From NCBI RefSeq assembly GCF_047601505.1, contig NZ_JASGJD010000001.1, positions 1-64,000 on the forward strand: a stretch of 64,000 bases of DNA, read 5' to 3'. The DNA is from Cloacibacterium sp047601505. Its GTDB lineage: Bacteria > Bacteroidota > Bacteroidia > Flavobacteriales > Weeksellaceae. Shown here piece by piece: positions 9,239 through 18,319 of the stretch (positions are counted from its first letter, which is position 1; each line of letters opens with the position of its first letter). The notes beneath the pieces were generated by a model. That model was not told where the DNA came from, ran no database searches, and was given only the letters and a program-made list of their open reading frames with translations. The position numbers and the translations under genes are program-made.

Positions 9239-12200
9239 CTATTTTTTAATAATTTTTTCATTAACCAAAATATTTCCCTTCTTTGAATATACGTTTATAA
9301 AATAAACACCTGACGGATAATGAGACAAATCAAGTTCTATTTTTCTATCTTTTATTAAATCTTTATAAAAAATTTGCTTACCATCTATAGTGAAAATCTT
9401 CAAACTACTCATCTCTTCTTCTGTTTCTATAGTAACAATACTAGATGTAGGATTAGGATATAGTCTATATCCTTTTAATTTATTCTCAATAGCACTAGTA
9501 GGCTTGTATATAATCTTACCATAATATGGTGTATTATATAGATTTTGCCTTAAATACATCTGCTGTTGAAAATTTCCTAACTGCGGATTAATCATATCAT
9601 CAAATGTAAATGAGCAAGAGGGAATATTAGCTGTAGAAATATCTTTTTGAGCAATCGCACGAAATTCAATATTATCAGCAGAGGATACTGAAAAGCCTGG
9701 TTTCATAACTACGGCATAGGTTCCTGCTATTGTAATGTCTGAATCTTTTTTAAATTTTTCGGTGTAATCTGATAAAATTATAACTTTATTATCATAGGAC
9801 AGTTCTCCCTTAGATAAGAGATTTCTGTGTTCATAATCAAAAACATAACTATTAACATTTCCATTTCTTAAATTAGTATAAACATTTTTCCCAAATCTAA
9901 TATCGCTTAAATAGTAATTTTGATTTATATTTTTCAACATATTATAAGCTGCCGTATTTACATAATTATTATCATCAATCTTTGTAGTGGAATGAAATAA
10001 ATATTCTAGCTCTCTCAAGTTAAATATATTATACGGAGCGTTAGTTTCAAATTGCGGAGTGTCTATATCTTTTATATGTTTCAATTGATGTAAAAAGTAT
10101 TTATCATTAACTGAAAACTGAGTAGATCCATAAATAATTCTTGAATTTGTTATTTTCCAAACTCCATCATTATTATCTTTTTCAAATGCTCTAACAATAA
10201 TATTACTACCTATGGTACTAGAATATATAGAAGAAAAAGTATAGAATTTATTATTAATGAAATAGGAATTAAGTACACAATCTGATATATTTATATTTAG
10301 ATGATTTATTGTATCATTTAATAAATTCAATTCAAGCACTCTATTATAACATCCTGATTTAATTTTTTGTGAATAATTAATATAATATTTATTTAAGTCT
10401 AGCTTATCTTTAGAGATATTCAATAATTTCCAATTATATAAACCTATTGAACCATTTGAGTTATACAAATTAGTATATGTTTTTAATAAAGTAAAATTAG
10501 GAGAATTATTTTGAAAAGAATAAACTTGTAATTTATTCAGACCATCATTTACTGTACAACCATTACAAGTTTCAGATAAAAAGAATAAATTACCAATCAT
10601 CTCTATATTAACTCCTAAACTATAACCTGGATTTTTTGAAAAATTTATGGTGTTGCCATCTTCCCAATTACTATTATTGAGATACTTAGAATAAAGCTCT
10701 CCTGAATCCCTTTTAAAAATTAATAAATGATTATTTTTATAAAATAACTTAGTGTTATATATATATGATTGTGGAAAATTAAAATAACTCTCATAAACCA
10801 AGCTATCTCCTACAATTTTATAACTTTGGATTTCAACATTACTATTATTATATTCTTCTAAATAAACAATAATTTTATCATTATCCAATCCAATAATATT
10901 ACCATGAATTTTAGTACTATTATTATTTAAAGAATTTCTCATTTTAATTACCCCATCACTTTTTATGCTTTTTAATTCGTTACAATTTAGTATTTTGTAA
11001 ATTCCCTCAATTTTATCACTATCTATAGTTTTTCTTGTTATGATTAAATTTTCTGAAACCAACACTGGATCTCCTGTTTCAGAAGAAACTTTAGTATATA
11101 TTTTTTTACCATAAGTGTTAGATGGATGCACATATAATCTATTTAAATCCATTGATAATTCAGTATAATCACTATTTGAAGGCGGAGGTGGTGGCACATA
11201 TGTATATGACACTCCTATAGAAATAGAACTAGAAGGACAATAGGGACCAATTGACTGTATAGAACTATTATTAGGATCTAACCATTGTCTCATCATATAA
11301 TAATTTTCAGAAAATCGAGAATAATTTGTATAATAAATGTCTGAGTATTTTAATGAATTATCACAATTAAATACATTTCCCCCAGGACCTGTTGATAAAT
11401 TACCAATATATCTATCGAAACTATTAAATAAAGGAGAACCTGAAGATCCCGGCTCAACTATCCCATCTTTCCACGTAACTGCTAAAAAATTTCCAATTGA
11501 ATTTTGAGAATAATCTTTATTTGATGGATATAAACTCTTAACCAAAGAAATCTTTTTTACATCTCCATTAGGGTGATGAACTCCATATAAATCATATGTA
11601 TTTGCAAGATAAGCATTAGAACTATTATCCCAACCTGCATAACATACTCCATATCTTGATAATACATCTTTATTTGTGCGTAATTTCAAAAATGCAAAAT
11701 CATAAAAGGAAGTATTACTTTCTACTAATAAGTCAGCTCCTAAAACAGAATTCTTAGAAATATCTGAAGGAGCTGTAGAACCTGCATCGGAACATTTTTT
11801 TGTTTCATAGTTAAATAACGTAATCATTTCGTTATTCCAATTCCCGTTATTTGTATTTGCGAAGCCTATGCAATGCTGTGCAGTGATAAAATATGGCGTT
11901 CCATCCTGCTTTCCATTATTCATCAAATTGCCTGAACAAGATGCATAATATCCTTGACTAGCAGGTAGGAGAATAACTCCAACGGATTTGATGTTTCTAG
12001 ATAAATTATTATTTCCAGTAAATTTACACGCAGCATTTACATTACAAGCTCCAGACTCCCCAAAAGCTCCTCCATTACTATAAAAATTTTTAAATCCGTG
12101 AATAATTTTACCCAATACTAAATTTGGCACTTCTCCATTTTTAGGATATGATAGTTCAATAAATATTTTGTCTCCTAATAAAGGTTGAGTTCCAAATTCA

Positions 12201-12700
12201 TATTCTCCTTTTGCTATTGGATTATTTTTTTGAGTGAAGGCTCCCAAATAGTTTTTTCCAGTTGCGTCATAAATATATAATTCGCTTCCTTCTTTTAATT
12301 CAAATTTTTTAAAATAAACTTGAATTGATTTGGCATTTTCTGAATCAATTTGAAAAATATGGAAATATCTTTCGTTATTTTCAATTCTATTATTTAAATT
12401 AACTATATTAACTTCTTTAATTAGTGACTTTCCATAGACATTAATTCTTTCGTCAATATTTATTTTCTTTAAATCCTCAGCAATTTTTTTATCATCATTT
12501 TTAAAATAAATTTTTGACGTGTAATTATTTAATTTCTCAATTTCTATTGCAGAGCCATCTTTTTTCCTATAACTATTTCCACTTTTATCAATCGAAATTG
12601 AACTTAAATATGGTTGTCCTCCATAACTTTCTTGTGAATATACTAATCCAAAAGAAAATAATAGAATTAATAAAACAAATATCTTAATTATTGTTCTCAT
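9239..12700 (-). CDS. T9SS-exported trypsin-like (lysyl-endopeptidase-type) serine protease
   Basis: An 1153-residue protein with a signal peptide (about 1-22). It has a chymotrypsin-fold protease domain at about 195-475 with the triad H276 (FITAQHCIGF), D334 (SFYDFAFLKL) and S420 (EPGSSGSP). The Cys-rich ESGACNVNAAC stretch just before it resembles the lysyl endopeptidase (Lys-C) group of Chryseobacterium and Lysobacter. A Pro-rich linker (YTYVPPPPPSN, about 498-508) leads into an Asn-rich domain of about 550 residues that I do not recognise. It ends with a type A T9SS sorting domain (about 1075-1153, starting at YRLYPNPTSS). It is probably secreted through SprA and surface-anchored or released. 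The start overlaps the end of the upstream small gene by 17 bp. The substrate is unknown. Confidence 0.88.
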   Translation of the reverse strand: MRTIIKIFVLLILLFSFGLVYSQESYGGQPYLSSISIDKSGNSYRKKDGSAIEIEKLNNYTSKIYFKNDDKKIAEDLKKINIDERINVYGKSLIKEVNIVNLNNRIENNERYFHIFQIDSENAKSIQVYFKKFELKEGSELYIYDATGKNYLGAFTQKNNPIAKGEYEFGTQPLLGDKIFIELSYPKNGEVPNLVLGKIIHGFKNFYSNGGAFGESGACNVNAACKFTGNNNLSRNIKSVGVILLPASQGYYASCSGNLMNNGKQDGTPYFITAQHCIGFANTNNGNWNNEMITLFNYETKKCSDAGSTAPSDISKNSVLGADLLVESNTSFYDFAFLKLRTNKDVLSRYGVCYAGWDNSSNAYLANTYDLYGVHHPNGDVKKISLVKSLYPSNKDYSQNSIGNFLAVTWKDGIVEPGSSGSPLFNSFDRYIGNLSTGPGGNVFNCDNSLKYSDIYYTNYSRFSENYYMMRQWLDPNNSSIQSIGPYCPSSSISIGVSYTYVPPPPPSNSDYTELSMDLNRLYVHPSNTYGKKIYTKVSSETGDPVLVSENLIITRKTIDSDKIEGIYKILNCNELKSIKSDGVIKMRNSLNNNSTKIHGNIIGLDNDKIIVYLEEYNNSNVEIQSYKIVGDSLVYESYFNFPQSYIYNTKLFYKNNHLLIFKRDSGELYSKYLNNSNWEDGNTINFSKNPGYSLGVNIEMIGNLFFLSETCNGCTVNDGLNKLQVYSFQNNSPNFTLLKTYTNLYNSNGSIGLYNWKLLNISKDKLDLNKYYINYSQKIKSGCYNRVLELNLLNDTINHLNINISDCVLNSYFINNKFYTFSSIYSSTIGSNIIVRAFEKDNNDGVWKITNSRIIYGSTQFSVNDKYFLHQLKHIKDIDTPQFETNAPYNIFNLRELEYLFHSTTKIDDNNYVNTAAYNMLKNINQNYYLSDIRFGKNVYTNLRNGNVNSYVFDYEHRNLLSKGELSYDNKVIILSDYTEKFKKDSDITIAGTYAVVMKPGFSVSSADNIEFRAIAQKDISTANIPSCSFTFDDMINPQLGNFQQQMYLRQNLYNTPYYGKIIYKPTSAIENKLKGYRLYPNPTSSIVTIETEEEMSSLKIFTIDGKQIFYKDLIKDRKIELDLSHYPSGVYFINVYSKKGNILVNEKIIKK

Positions 12701-13145
12701 ACCTATTAATTTTTAATTCCAATTCCTTCATTCTCTTATCTTGTTGAATAATATATAACGTCAGCTCTTCTATCTTTTGTAGTAATTTAATCTGAAACTC
12801 CCCTACATTTACGCCTTGTTTCTCCATTTCTTTGGCTGAGGCTATTTCTGGTAAATGTTTGTTTTCTGTTACAAATTTTTCTACTGCTTCTAGTTTTGGT
12901 AAATGATAATCTTCTGCAAACACAAAATCTGCTGTTGGTGTAGTAGTTACTTTTACTTCTTTGGCTTCTATTTTTGCATTGACTTTCATATTATCACTAA
13001 AATAAGATTTGCCAATTACATCTAATTTTGATGAAGGATTAGCCGTACCTATGCCTACATTTCCTGTGGTTGGGAACGTGTTGTTTTGACCATACATCAA
13101 AGACATTGACGTTAATAAAATAATGGTTGTGAGGATTTTTTTCAT
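12684..13145 (-). CDS. Small secreted tail-fibre-like coiled-coil protein
   Basis: A 153-residue protein with a signal peptide (about 1-19, ending MYGQ). The motif GNVGIGTANPSSKLDV (about 28-43) is the repeat that begins many Bacteroidota tail-fibre-like surface proteins. It is followed by DFVFAEDYHLPKLEAVEKFV and a C-terminal coiled coil (about 115-150). It lacks any S74 chaperone peptidase domain, so it is the short form. Its last 17 bp overlap the start of the protease gene, so the two are surely an operon and may work together at the surface, though no function is established. Confidence 0.75.
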   Translation of the reverse strand: MKKILTTIILLTSMSLMYGQNNTFPTTGNVGIGTANPSSKLDVIGKSYFSDNMKVNAKIEAKEVKVTTTPTADFVFAEDYHLPKLEAVEKFVTENKHLPEIASAKEMEKQGVNVGEFQIKLLQKIEELTLYIIQQDKRMKELELKINRYENNN

Positions 13146-13234
13146 AGAATTGTTTTTTTATTGTTTATAATTGACTGATATTATTTAGTATATTAAGATT
13201 ATAATCTGCGTTTTATAGGTTATTAAGTTTACTA

Positions 13235-13266
13235 AGATATATAAAAATTTATTGATTATACAAAAA
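13235..13266 (-). promoter_or_regulatory. Probable promoter of the surface-protein/protease operon
   Basis: In the 210-bp gap upstream of 13145, minus-strand TTTG precedes TATCTTAG by about 21 bases; the second box matches seven of eight positions of TAnnTTTG. This leaves a leader of about 90 bases. Approximate coordinates. Confidence 0.45.
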
Positions 13267-13355
13267 ATATTAAATTTCATAATAGGACTCCACCAATTAT
13301 AATCAATTGTAGAAATAATCCTAATTTATTTAACATAATTTTTTTAAAATATAAA

Positions 13356-14051
13356 TTATTTTTTCTGAGAAAGCATCCATTCATAAAAATTAGGATTAGA
13401 ATAAGTAGAATCCCAAGAATTATGATTGTCATTCGGGAAGATGATGAGTTCTGCTTTTGGATTAATTGGATGAACTTTCATCCAAAAATTAAACGCATTT
13501 TCGGGCAAAACCACATCGTCCATTCCACCATGATAAATTTTAAGATTCATATCCTTATAATTTTGAATATTGGCGAACATTACTCTATCTGTAGGAGCGC
13601 AAACAGAAGCTACTGCCGCAAACATTTCAGGATGTTCTCCTGCCAACTTCAAAGTTCCCCAACCACCCATAGATAAACCTGTAAGGTAAATTCTAGAAGC
13701 ATCAATTTTATATTTTTGTTGAATTTCTTTAATTAAAAAATATACTGCTTGTGTATCCCACCAAGTATTTTCCGGACATTGCGGAGCTAAAATGGCAACT
13801 GGCTCTTTTATCAAATTTTTATAAGTGAAAGGACTATGCGCTTTTACCATTTCCAAATTATTTCCTCTTTCGCCAGAACCATGAAGGAAAACAATAAGAG
13901 GAACACTTCCTTTTGCATTTTGAGGAAAATCAAAAACATAAGAAATCGTTTTTTCTACTTTTACTTCTTTCTTGAATTCTGCTTTTACTTCTTGCGCTTG
14001 TGATAAAAACGGAAGGAGTAAGAATAATAAATATTTCAAATTAAATTTCAT
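13356..14051 (-). CDS. Secreted alpha/beta-hydrolase, carboxylesterase/prolyl-oligopeptidase type
   Basis: A 231-residue protein with a signal peptide (about 1-20, ending LSQAQ). The alpha/beta-hydrolase fold shows an oxyanion stretch VFLHGSGERGNN (about 55-65), the nucleophile elbow GLSMGGWG with S127, a candidate acid in GGMDDVV and the histidine in NDNHNSWD. This pattern is shared by feruloyl/acetyl esterase-like and PHB depolymerase-like proteins. It lies 18 bp downstream of the first GH144 gene in the same direction, so it is probably the last gene of the PUL. An esterase in that place could remove acyl groups from the glycan before cleavage; this is inference. Confidence 0.75.
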   Translation of the reverse strand: MKFNLKYLLFLLLPFLSQAQEVKAEFKKEVKVEKTISYVFDFPQNAKGSVPLIVFLHGSGERGNNLEMVKAHSPFTYKNLIKEPVAILAPQCPENTWWDTQAVYFLIKEIQQKYKIDASRIYLTGLSMGGWGTLKLAGEHPEMFAAVASVCAPTDRVMFANIQNYKDMNLKIYHGGMDDVVLPENAFNFWMKVHPINPKAELIIFPNDNHNSWDSTYSNPNFYEWMLSQKK

Positions 14052-14069
14052 AATATCAAATTTTAAAAA

Positions 14070-15443
14070 TTAAAAGCCGTGCTCTTTAGAGTGGAAATCT
14101 AACTTTTTAAGACCTTGCTGAATTTCTGGTGCATTCATGAATAATTTCCAAAGGAAACCTGTTCTGTAGTTTTCAATCATTGGAGCAATTGTACCTTGGT
14201 CTATTGCCAAATAACGTGGCGTAAACCAATCGTTATAATGTATAGAAGTAGCATCAAAAGGTCCTGCAGCACCTATAAACTGAGGTTTCTGAGTATAAAT
14301 AAATTTTAAAAAATCCATAGATTCTTTAGGCGAATAAGGGAAACTGCTCAATGCAGCAGTTGGCGTTATTACGCCTCTGTCTTCGGTAGGTTGATGCGCT
14401 GTATAACCTACGCTTCCATCGTCATTTCTGGTATAACCAGCGGTAAGTCCCCAATAATTTTCACCAAAACCTTTCCAATTTTTAGGATTTTCTACACAGT
14501 ATTTATAATCTATTAAAACTTGATTTTTATTAAGGTCGAAATAATTTTTTACATATTTATCACTCAAACCTCTAGGATCCAAACCAATGTAAGAATAATG
14601 CGCCCAAAACAATGGACCTCCATATTCTTCGGAATAATTGTGTTTTACATAAAGAGGCAAACCGTATTTTGTTTTATCGGTAGTATAAGTTCCGTTTCTT
14701 GTCCAACCTTTGTAATACGTTTCAGCATCAATAGAATGTGTAGGCGAAGAAGCAGCCAAAATATAGGTAATTAAACATTCGTTGTAACCTTGAAGTGGAA
14801 AATTCATTTCCCAAGCATATTCTGGAGACCAATGCCAATACAAAACTTTTTCGCCACCTTTGGTGTACCAATTCCACTCGATACCTTTCCAAAGTTCGTC
14901 ACATTTTTTAGCCAGAATTTTTTCTTCTTCGTTACCATTTTTGAAATATTCTCGAACCATTAAAATTCCTGAAGTGAGAAAAGCACTTTCAACTAAATCT
15001 CCACCGTTGTCTTTTTTGCCAAAAGGAACTACTTTACCAGTTTCGCCATTAATCCAATGAGGCCAAGCTCCGTGAAAACGATCTGCTTTTGCTAGAAAAT
15101 CCATAATATAATTCAATCTTTTTACCGCTTCCTTTCTTGGAATAAAATCACGCTCAACACCCACTAAAATAGTTGCCAAACCAAAACCAGAACCTCCAGT
15201 TGTAACAACGTGTTTATCATTATCTGGATAAATATCGTCTTCGTGGTAACGTTCTCTTCCCAATAAAGAATTAGGTTCTGCAAAATCCCAAAAATATTTC
15301 AAAGCATCACTTTGAACTTTATCCATCAATTGATTGTCTGATAATTTTGAAATTTCAGTTTTCTTACTTTCTGTATTATTTTTTGCAGAATTACAAGAGC
15401 TCAAAACTAAGCTCAAAGCTGCAAATATGATTAACTTTTTCAT
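14070..15443 (-). CDS. GH144-type endo-beta-1,2-glucanase lipoprotein (copy 1)
   Basis: A 457-residue lipoprotein (lipobox LSSC, C17). The rest is the (alpha/alpha)6-barrel family annotated as glucoamylase-like (Pfam Glycoamylase). Hallmarks are the start KYFWDFAEPNSLLGRERYH, VVTTGGSGFGLATILVG, FHGAWPHWINGETGK, GGDLVESAFLTSGIL and YLAIDQGTIAPMIENYRTGF. The characterised members of this type in Bacteroidota are the GH144 endo-beta-1,2-glucanases of Chitinophaga. It is clearly a paralogue of the gene at 15508-16875. It follows a strong terminator after that copy, so its expression depends on read-through or a weak local promoter. Family call firm; the exact linkage specificity is inferred. Confidence 0.82.
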   Translation of the reverse strand: MKKLIIFAALSLVLSSCNSAKNNTESKKTEISKLSDNQLMDKVQSDALKYFWDFAEPNSLLGRERYHEDDIYPDNDKHVVTTGGSGFGLATILVGVERDFIPRKEAVKRLNYIMDFLAKADRFHGAWPHWINGETGKVVPFGKKDNGGDLVESAFLTSGILMVREYFKNGNEEEKILAKKCDELWKGIEWNWYTKGGEKVLYWHWSPEYAWEMNFPLQGYNECLITYILAASSPTHSIDAETYYKGWTRNGTYTTDKTKYGLPLYVKHNYSEEYGGPLFWAHYSYIGLDPRGLSDKYVKNYFDLNKNQVLIDYKYCVENPKNWKGFGENYWGLTAGYTRNDDGSVGYTAHQPTEDRGVITPTAALSSFPYSPKESMDFLKFIYTQKPQFIGAAGPFDATSIHYNDWFTPRYLAIDQGTIAPMIENYRTGFLWKLFMNAPEIQQGLKKLDFHSKEHGF

Positions 15444-15461
15444 TATAATTATTTTAATAAA

Positions 15462-15494
15462 AAACCTTCAAGGATTTTAAATTCTTGAAGGTTT
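15462..15494 (-). terminator. Terminator between the two GH144 genes
   Basis: Minus-strand 11-bp perfect inverted repeat AAACCTTCAAG / CTTGAAGGTTT followed by T-rich sequence. It falls inside the PUL, between GH144 copy 2 and copy 1, and could lower expression of copy 1 and the esterase. Confidence 0.8.
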
Positions 15495-15507
15495 GATATG
15501 ATAAATT

Positions 15508-16875
15508 TTAAAATCCGTACTGCGTAGAGTGAAATCCGAGTTTTAACAAACCTTGTTTCACATCTGGCGCATTCATAAATAATTGCCACAAAAATGCAGA
15601 ACGATAATTTTCTACCATTGGAGCAATTGTACCTTGGTCTATCGCCAAATATCTTGGAGTTACCCAATTGTATTGAACCGAATAAGCATCATAAGGACCT
15701 GCCACTCCAATATACCTGCTGTAATTTTCGTTGTACAAAAATCTAAGATAATTCATACTTTCTGTAGGCGTATATGCAATATCAGAAATAGCTGCCGTAG
15801 GAGAAATAATTCCTAAATCTGTATTAGGTTGATGAGCTGCATAACCTGTTGTACCATCAGCATTTCTAGAGTAACTTGCAGTAAGTCCCCAGTTTTTAGA
15901 ACTGTAACCTTGCCATCCTTTTGGATTTGAGACACAATATTGATATATTATTTTAGCATGGTTAACTACAGCATCTCCGTAATTTACATAGTCATCTGTA
16001 AGACCTCTAGGGTCTAATCCCAAAAATGAATAATGCGAAAAAAACATTGGACCAACCGTTCCAGTTGCACCATTATGACTTACCACTAAAGGAATTCCAA
16101 ACTGACTTCCTGTTGCTTTAATCGCTCCATTTCTTGCCCAACCTTGTGTATAAACTGATTTTTGAATAGAATAATCTGGAGAAGCTGCTGCCAAAACGTA
16201 AGTAATTAATGTTTCATCAAAACCTTGTAACTGATGATTCATCTCAAAATTATAATTAGGAGACCAATGCCAATACAAAACATTTTGACCTTGAGTGTAC
16301 CAATTCCATTCAATTCCTTTCCAAAGAGCGTCTGCTTTTTGAGAAAGTGCCAACTCTTTAGCATCTGTAGAATTTTTAAAATATTCTCTTACACAAATTA
16401 AACCTTGTGCTAAGAAAGCGGTTTCTACTAAATCTCCACCATTATCTTTATCTCCAAAAGGAATTACAGCTCCTGTATTTCCATCTATCCAATGAGACCA
16501 TGCCCCGTGAAATCTGTTTGCATTTTGTAAAAAATTAAGGGCAGTTGTAAGCCTAGAAACAGCATCTGCTTTGGCTATATAACCATTTTTAATTCCTACC
16601 AAAATAGTCATCAACCCAAAGCCAGAACCTCCTGTAGTAACGACATTAGCGTCTTGAGATGTATTATCGGTATGATAACGTTCTCTTGCTAATTTAGAAT
16701 TAGTTTGTGCATAATCCCAAAAATATTTAAGCGCATCTTTCTGCACCATTTCTGTAATTTCTGCGTCTGTGTAGGTTTTAGTAACAATTGAATTATCATT
16801 ATCCCTTGAAGAACAACTGCCACACATAAGTATGGCAGTTGTAAAAATTATTTGTATGAAATTTTTAAATTTCAT
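15508..16875 (-). CDS. GH144-type endo-beta-1,2-glucanase lipoprotein (copy 2)
   Basis: A 455-residue paralogue of the protein at 14070-15443, with the same motifs in the same order (KYFWDYAQTNSKLARERYH, VVTTGGSGFGLMTILVG, FHGAWSHWIDGNTGA, GGDLVETAFLAQGL, YLAIDQGTIAPMVENYRSAF). The N-terminus is a lipoprotein signal with cysteines at C18 and C21 (ILMCGSC), so it should be lipid-anchored and probably surface or periplasmic. It lies 8 bp downstream of susD, so the order is susC-susD-GH144, a typical PUL core in which the endo-enzyme cuts the polymer at the cell surface. Two divergent copies may split the work between long and short chains. Confidence 0.82.
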   Translation of the reverse strand: MKFKNFIQIIFTTAILMCGSCSSRDNDNSIVTKTYTDAEITEMVQKDALKYFWDYAQTNSKLARERYHTDNTSQDANVVTTGGSGFGLMTILVGIKNGYIAKADAVSRLTTALNFLQNANRFHGAWSHWIDGNTGAVIPFGDKDNGGDLVETAFLAQGLICVREYFKNSTDAKELALSQKADALWKGIEWNWYTQGQNVLYWHWSPNYNFEMNHQLQGFDETLITYVLAAASPDYSIQKSVYTQGWARNGAIKATGSQFGIPLVVSHNGATGTVGPMFFSHYSFLGLDPRGLTDDYVNYGDAVVNHAKIIYQYCVSNPKGWQGYSSKNWGLTASYSRNADGTTGYAAHQPNTDLGIISPTAAISDIAYTPTESMNYLRFLYNENYSRYIGVAGPYDAYSVQYNWVTPRYLAIDQGTIAPMVENYRSAFLWQLFMNAPDVKQGLLKLGFHSTQYGF

Positions 16876-16883
16876 TAATTAAA

Positions 16884-18308
16884 TTAATAACCAGGATTTT
16901 GAGTAAATAAACCTTTACTTTCGTTAATAGCATCTAGAGGAATTGGAAACAATTCGTTTTTACCAGCTTTGAATCCTAAAGGACCTAAGACAGTAGCAGC
17001 TTGACCAGTTCTTACTAAATCTGGAAATCTATCCATTTCCATAGCTAATTCTACTCTTCTTTCTTGCCAAATAGCAGTTCTAATATCAGCTTTTGAACTT
17101 GCTGTTGTATCTGACAAATGAGCTCTTTTTCTTACCAAATTAAGATTTGTTGTTGCTACAGAAGTATTCCCTAATTCATTTGCTGCTTCAGCATTAATTA
17201 GAAGTATATCTGCAAATCTTAATATTCTCAAATTTTGAATAGAACCATAACCACAAGCATTGTTGTTAAGAGATGTTGGTACATATACTTTTTGATTCCA
17301 CATATCACCAGCTTGAGGATCTCCTTTATGAATTACATCGCCTTCTAGAGTTGTTTCTCCTTCTCTTAAAATAGTCAATTCTTTTCTAATATCTCCTGCC
17401 TCAAATGCATTTTCTAAAGCTGTTGTTGGAACAAAGAACCCCCATCCAAATTGGCTTCTTACTCCTTGTACTTCCGCATACTGGCTACCTCCAAAACCAC
17501 CAGCGCAATCACAATTGACTTCGAAAACAGATTCAGTTCCAAACTCACCTGCTGGTCTAAATAAGTGATTAAAATCTGGGTCTAAACTATATCCTAATGC
17601 TATAACTTGATTAGATGTATCATAAGCTTTTTGATAATCTTTCATATAAAGATAAACTTTTGAAAGCAATCCTAAAGCACCACCTTTTGTAACTCTTCCC
17701 AAATCTGCAGTAGGATACGTCTGAGGTAAAACTTGAGCAGCCTCAGTTAAATCTTTTACAATAAATGCATAAACTTCGTCAGAAGTATTTCTTGCTTTAA
17801 GATAATTACCATCAGCAGGAAGTCCATCATAAATAGGAACACCTCCGTAAATTCTCACTAAATTAAAGTAAAAATAAGCTCTTAGCATCTTAGCTTCTGC
17901 AACCAATCTTGTTCTTAGTGTAGCATCCATATCAATATTTGGAACATTGGTAATAACTTGATTAGCTCTATTTACGGCTTGCCATTGTCCAATCCAATAC
18001 CCTCTTACACCATCATCACTTACTGTAAATGTAAAACGATCATAGGCATTTATAAAAGATGCATCACCAGGATTAGATCCTTTTTCTACATCATCGCCTG
18101 TTACCCCAAAAACATATTGAGCAGGGAAACCAGTATTCTCCCAGCTTCTTAAAAATGCATAAACAGCATTTGTAGCCTGCAAAGCATCGTCTTGTGTTTT
18201 GAAAAAGGCTGTTGTTTCTGTTGTTCCTTCTCTTTTTATATCCACAAAATCATCACTACAACTTATGATTAATGAAAATAAAGTGAGTGTCAAAAATATT
18301 TTTTTCAT
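16884..18308 (-). CDS. SusD/RagB family glycan-binding lipoprotein
   Basis: A 474-residue lipoprotein (lipobox IISC, C17). SusD hallmarks include the N-terminal LRAYFYFNLVRIYGGVPIYDG (split by TPR-like helices, about 135-160), GALGLLSKVYLYMKDYQKAYD (about 210-230) and the C-terminal IWQERRVELAMEMDRFPDLVRTG with the closing FPIPLDAINESKGLFTQNPGY region. It forms the lid of the SusC barrel and captures oligosaccharides at the cell surface. It lies 11 bp downstream of susC. Substrate is inferred from the adjacent GH144 and GH3 genes. Confidence 0.95.
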   Translation of the reverse strand: MKKIFLTLTLFSLIISCSDDFVDIKREGTTETTAFFKTQDDALQATNAVYAFLRSWENTGFPAQYVFGVTGDDVEKGSNPGDASFINAYDRFTFTVSDDGVRGYWIGQWQAVNRANQVITNVPNIDMDATLRTRLVAEAKMLRAYFYFNLVRIYGGVPIYDGLPADGNYLKARNTSDEVYAFIVKDLTEAAQVLPQTYPTADLGRVTKGGALGLLSKVYLYMKDYQKAYDTSNQVIALGYSLDPDFNHLFRPAGEFGTESVFEVNCDCAGGFGGSQYAEVQGVRSQFGWGFFVPTTALENAFEAGDIRKELTILREGETTLEGDVIHKGDPQAGDMWNQKVYVPTSLNNNACGYGSIQNLRILRFADILLINAEAANELGNTSVATTNLNLVRKRAHLSDTTASSKADIRTAIWQERRVELAMEMDRFPDLVRTGQAATVLGPLGFKAGKNELFPIPLDAINESKGLFTQNPGY

Positions 18309-18319
18309 GATTCTTTTAA

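Noticed and set aside
15449..15667. Open frame overlapping the end of GH144 copy 2 on the minus strand
   Set aside because: It runs across the strong terminator at 15462-15494 and is out of frame inside the GH144 gene; its translation has no family features.
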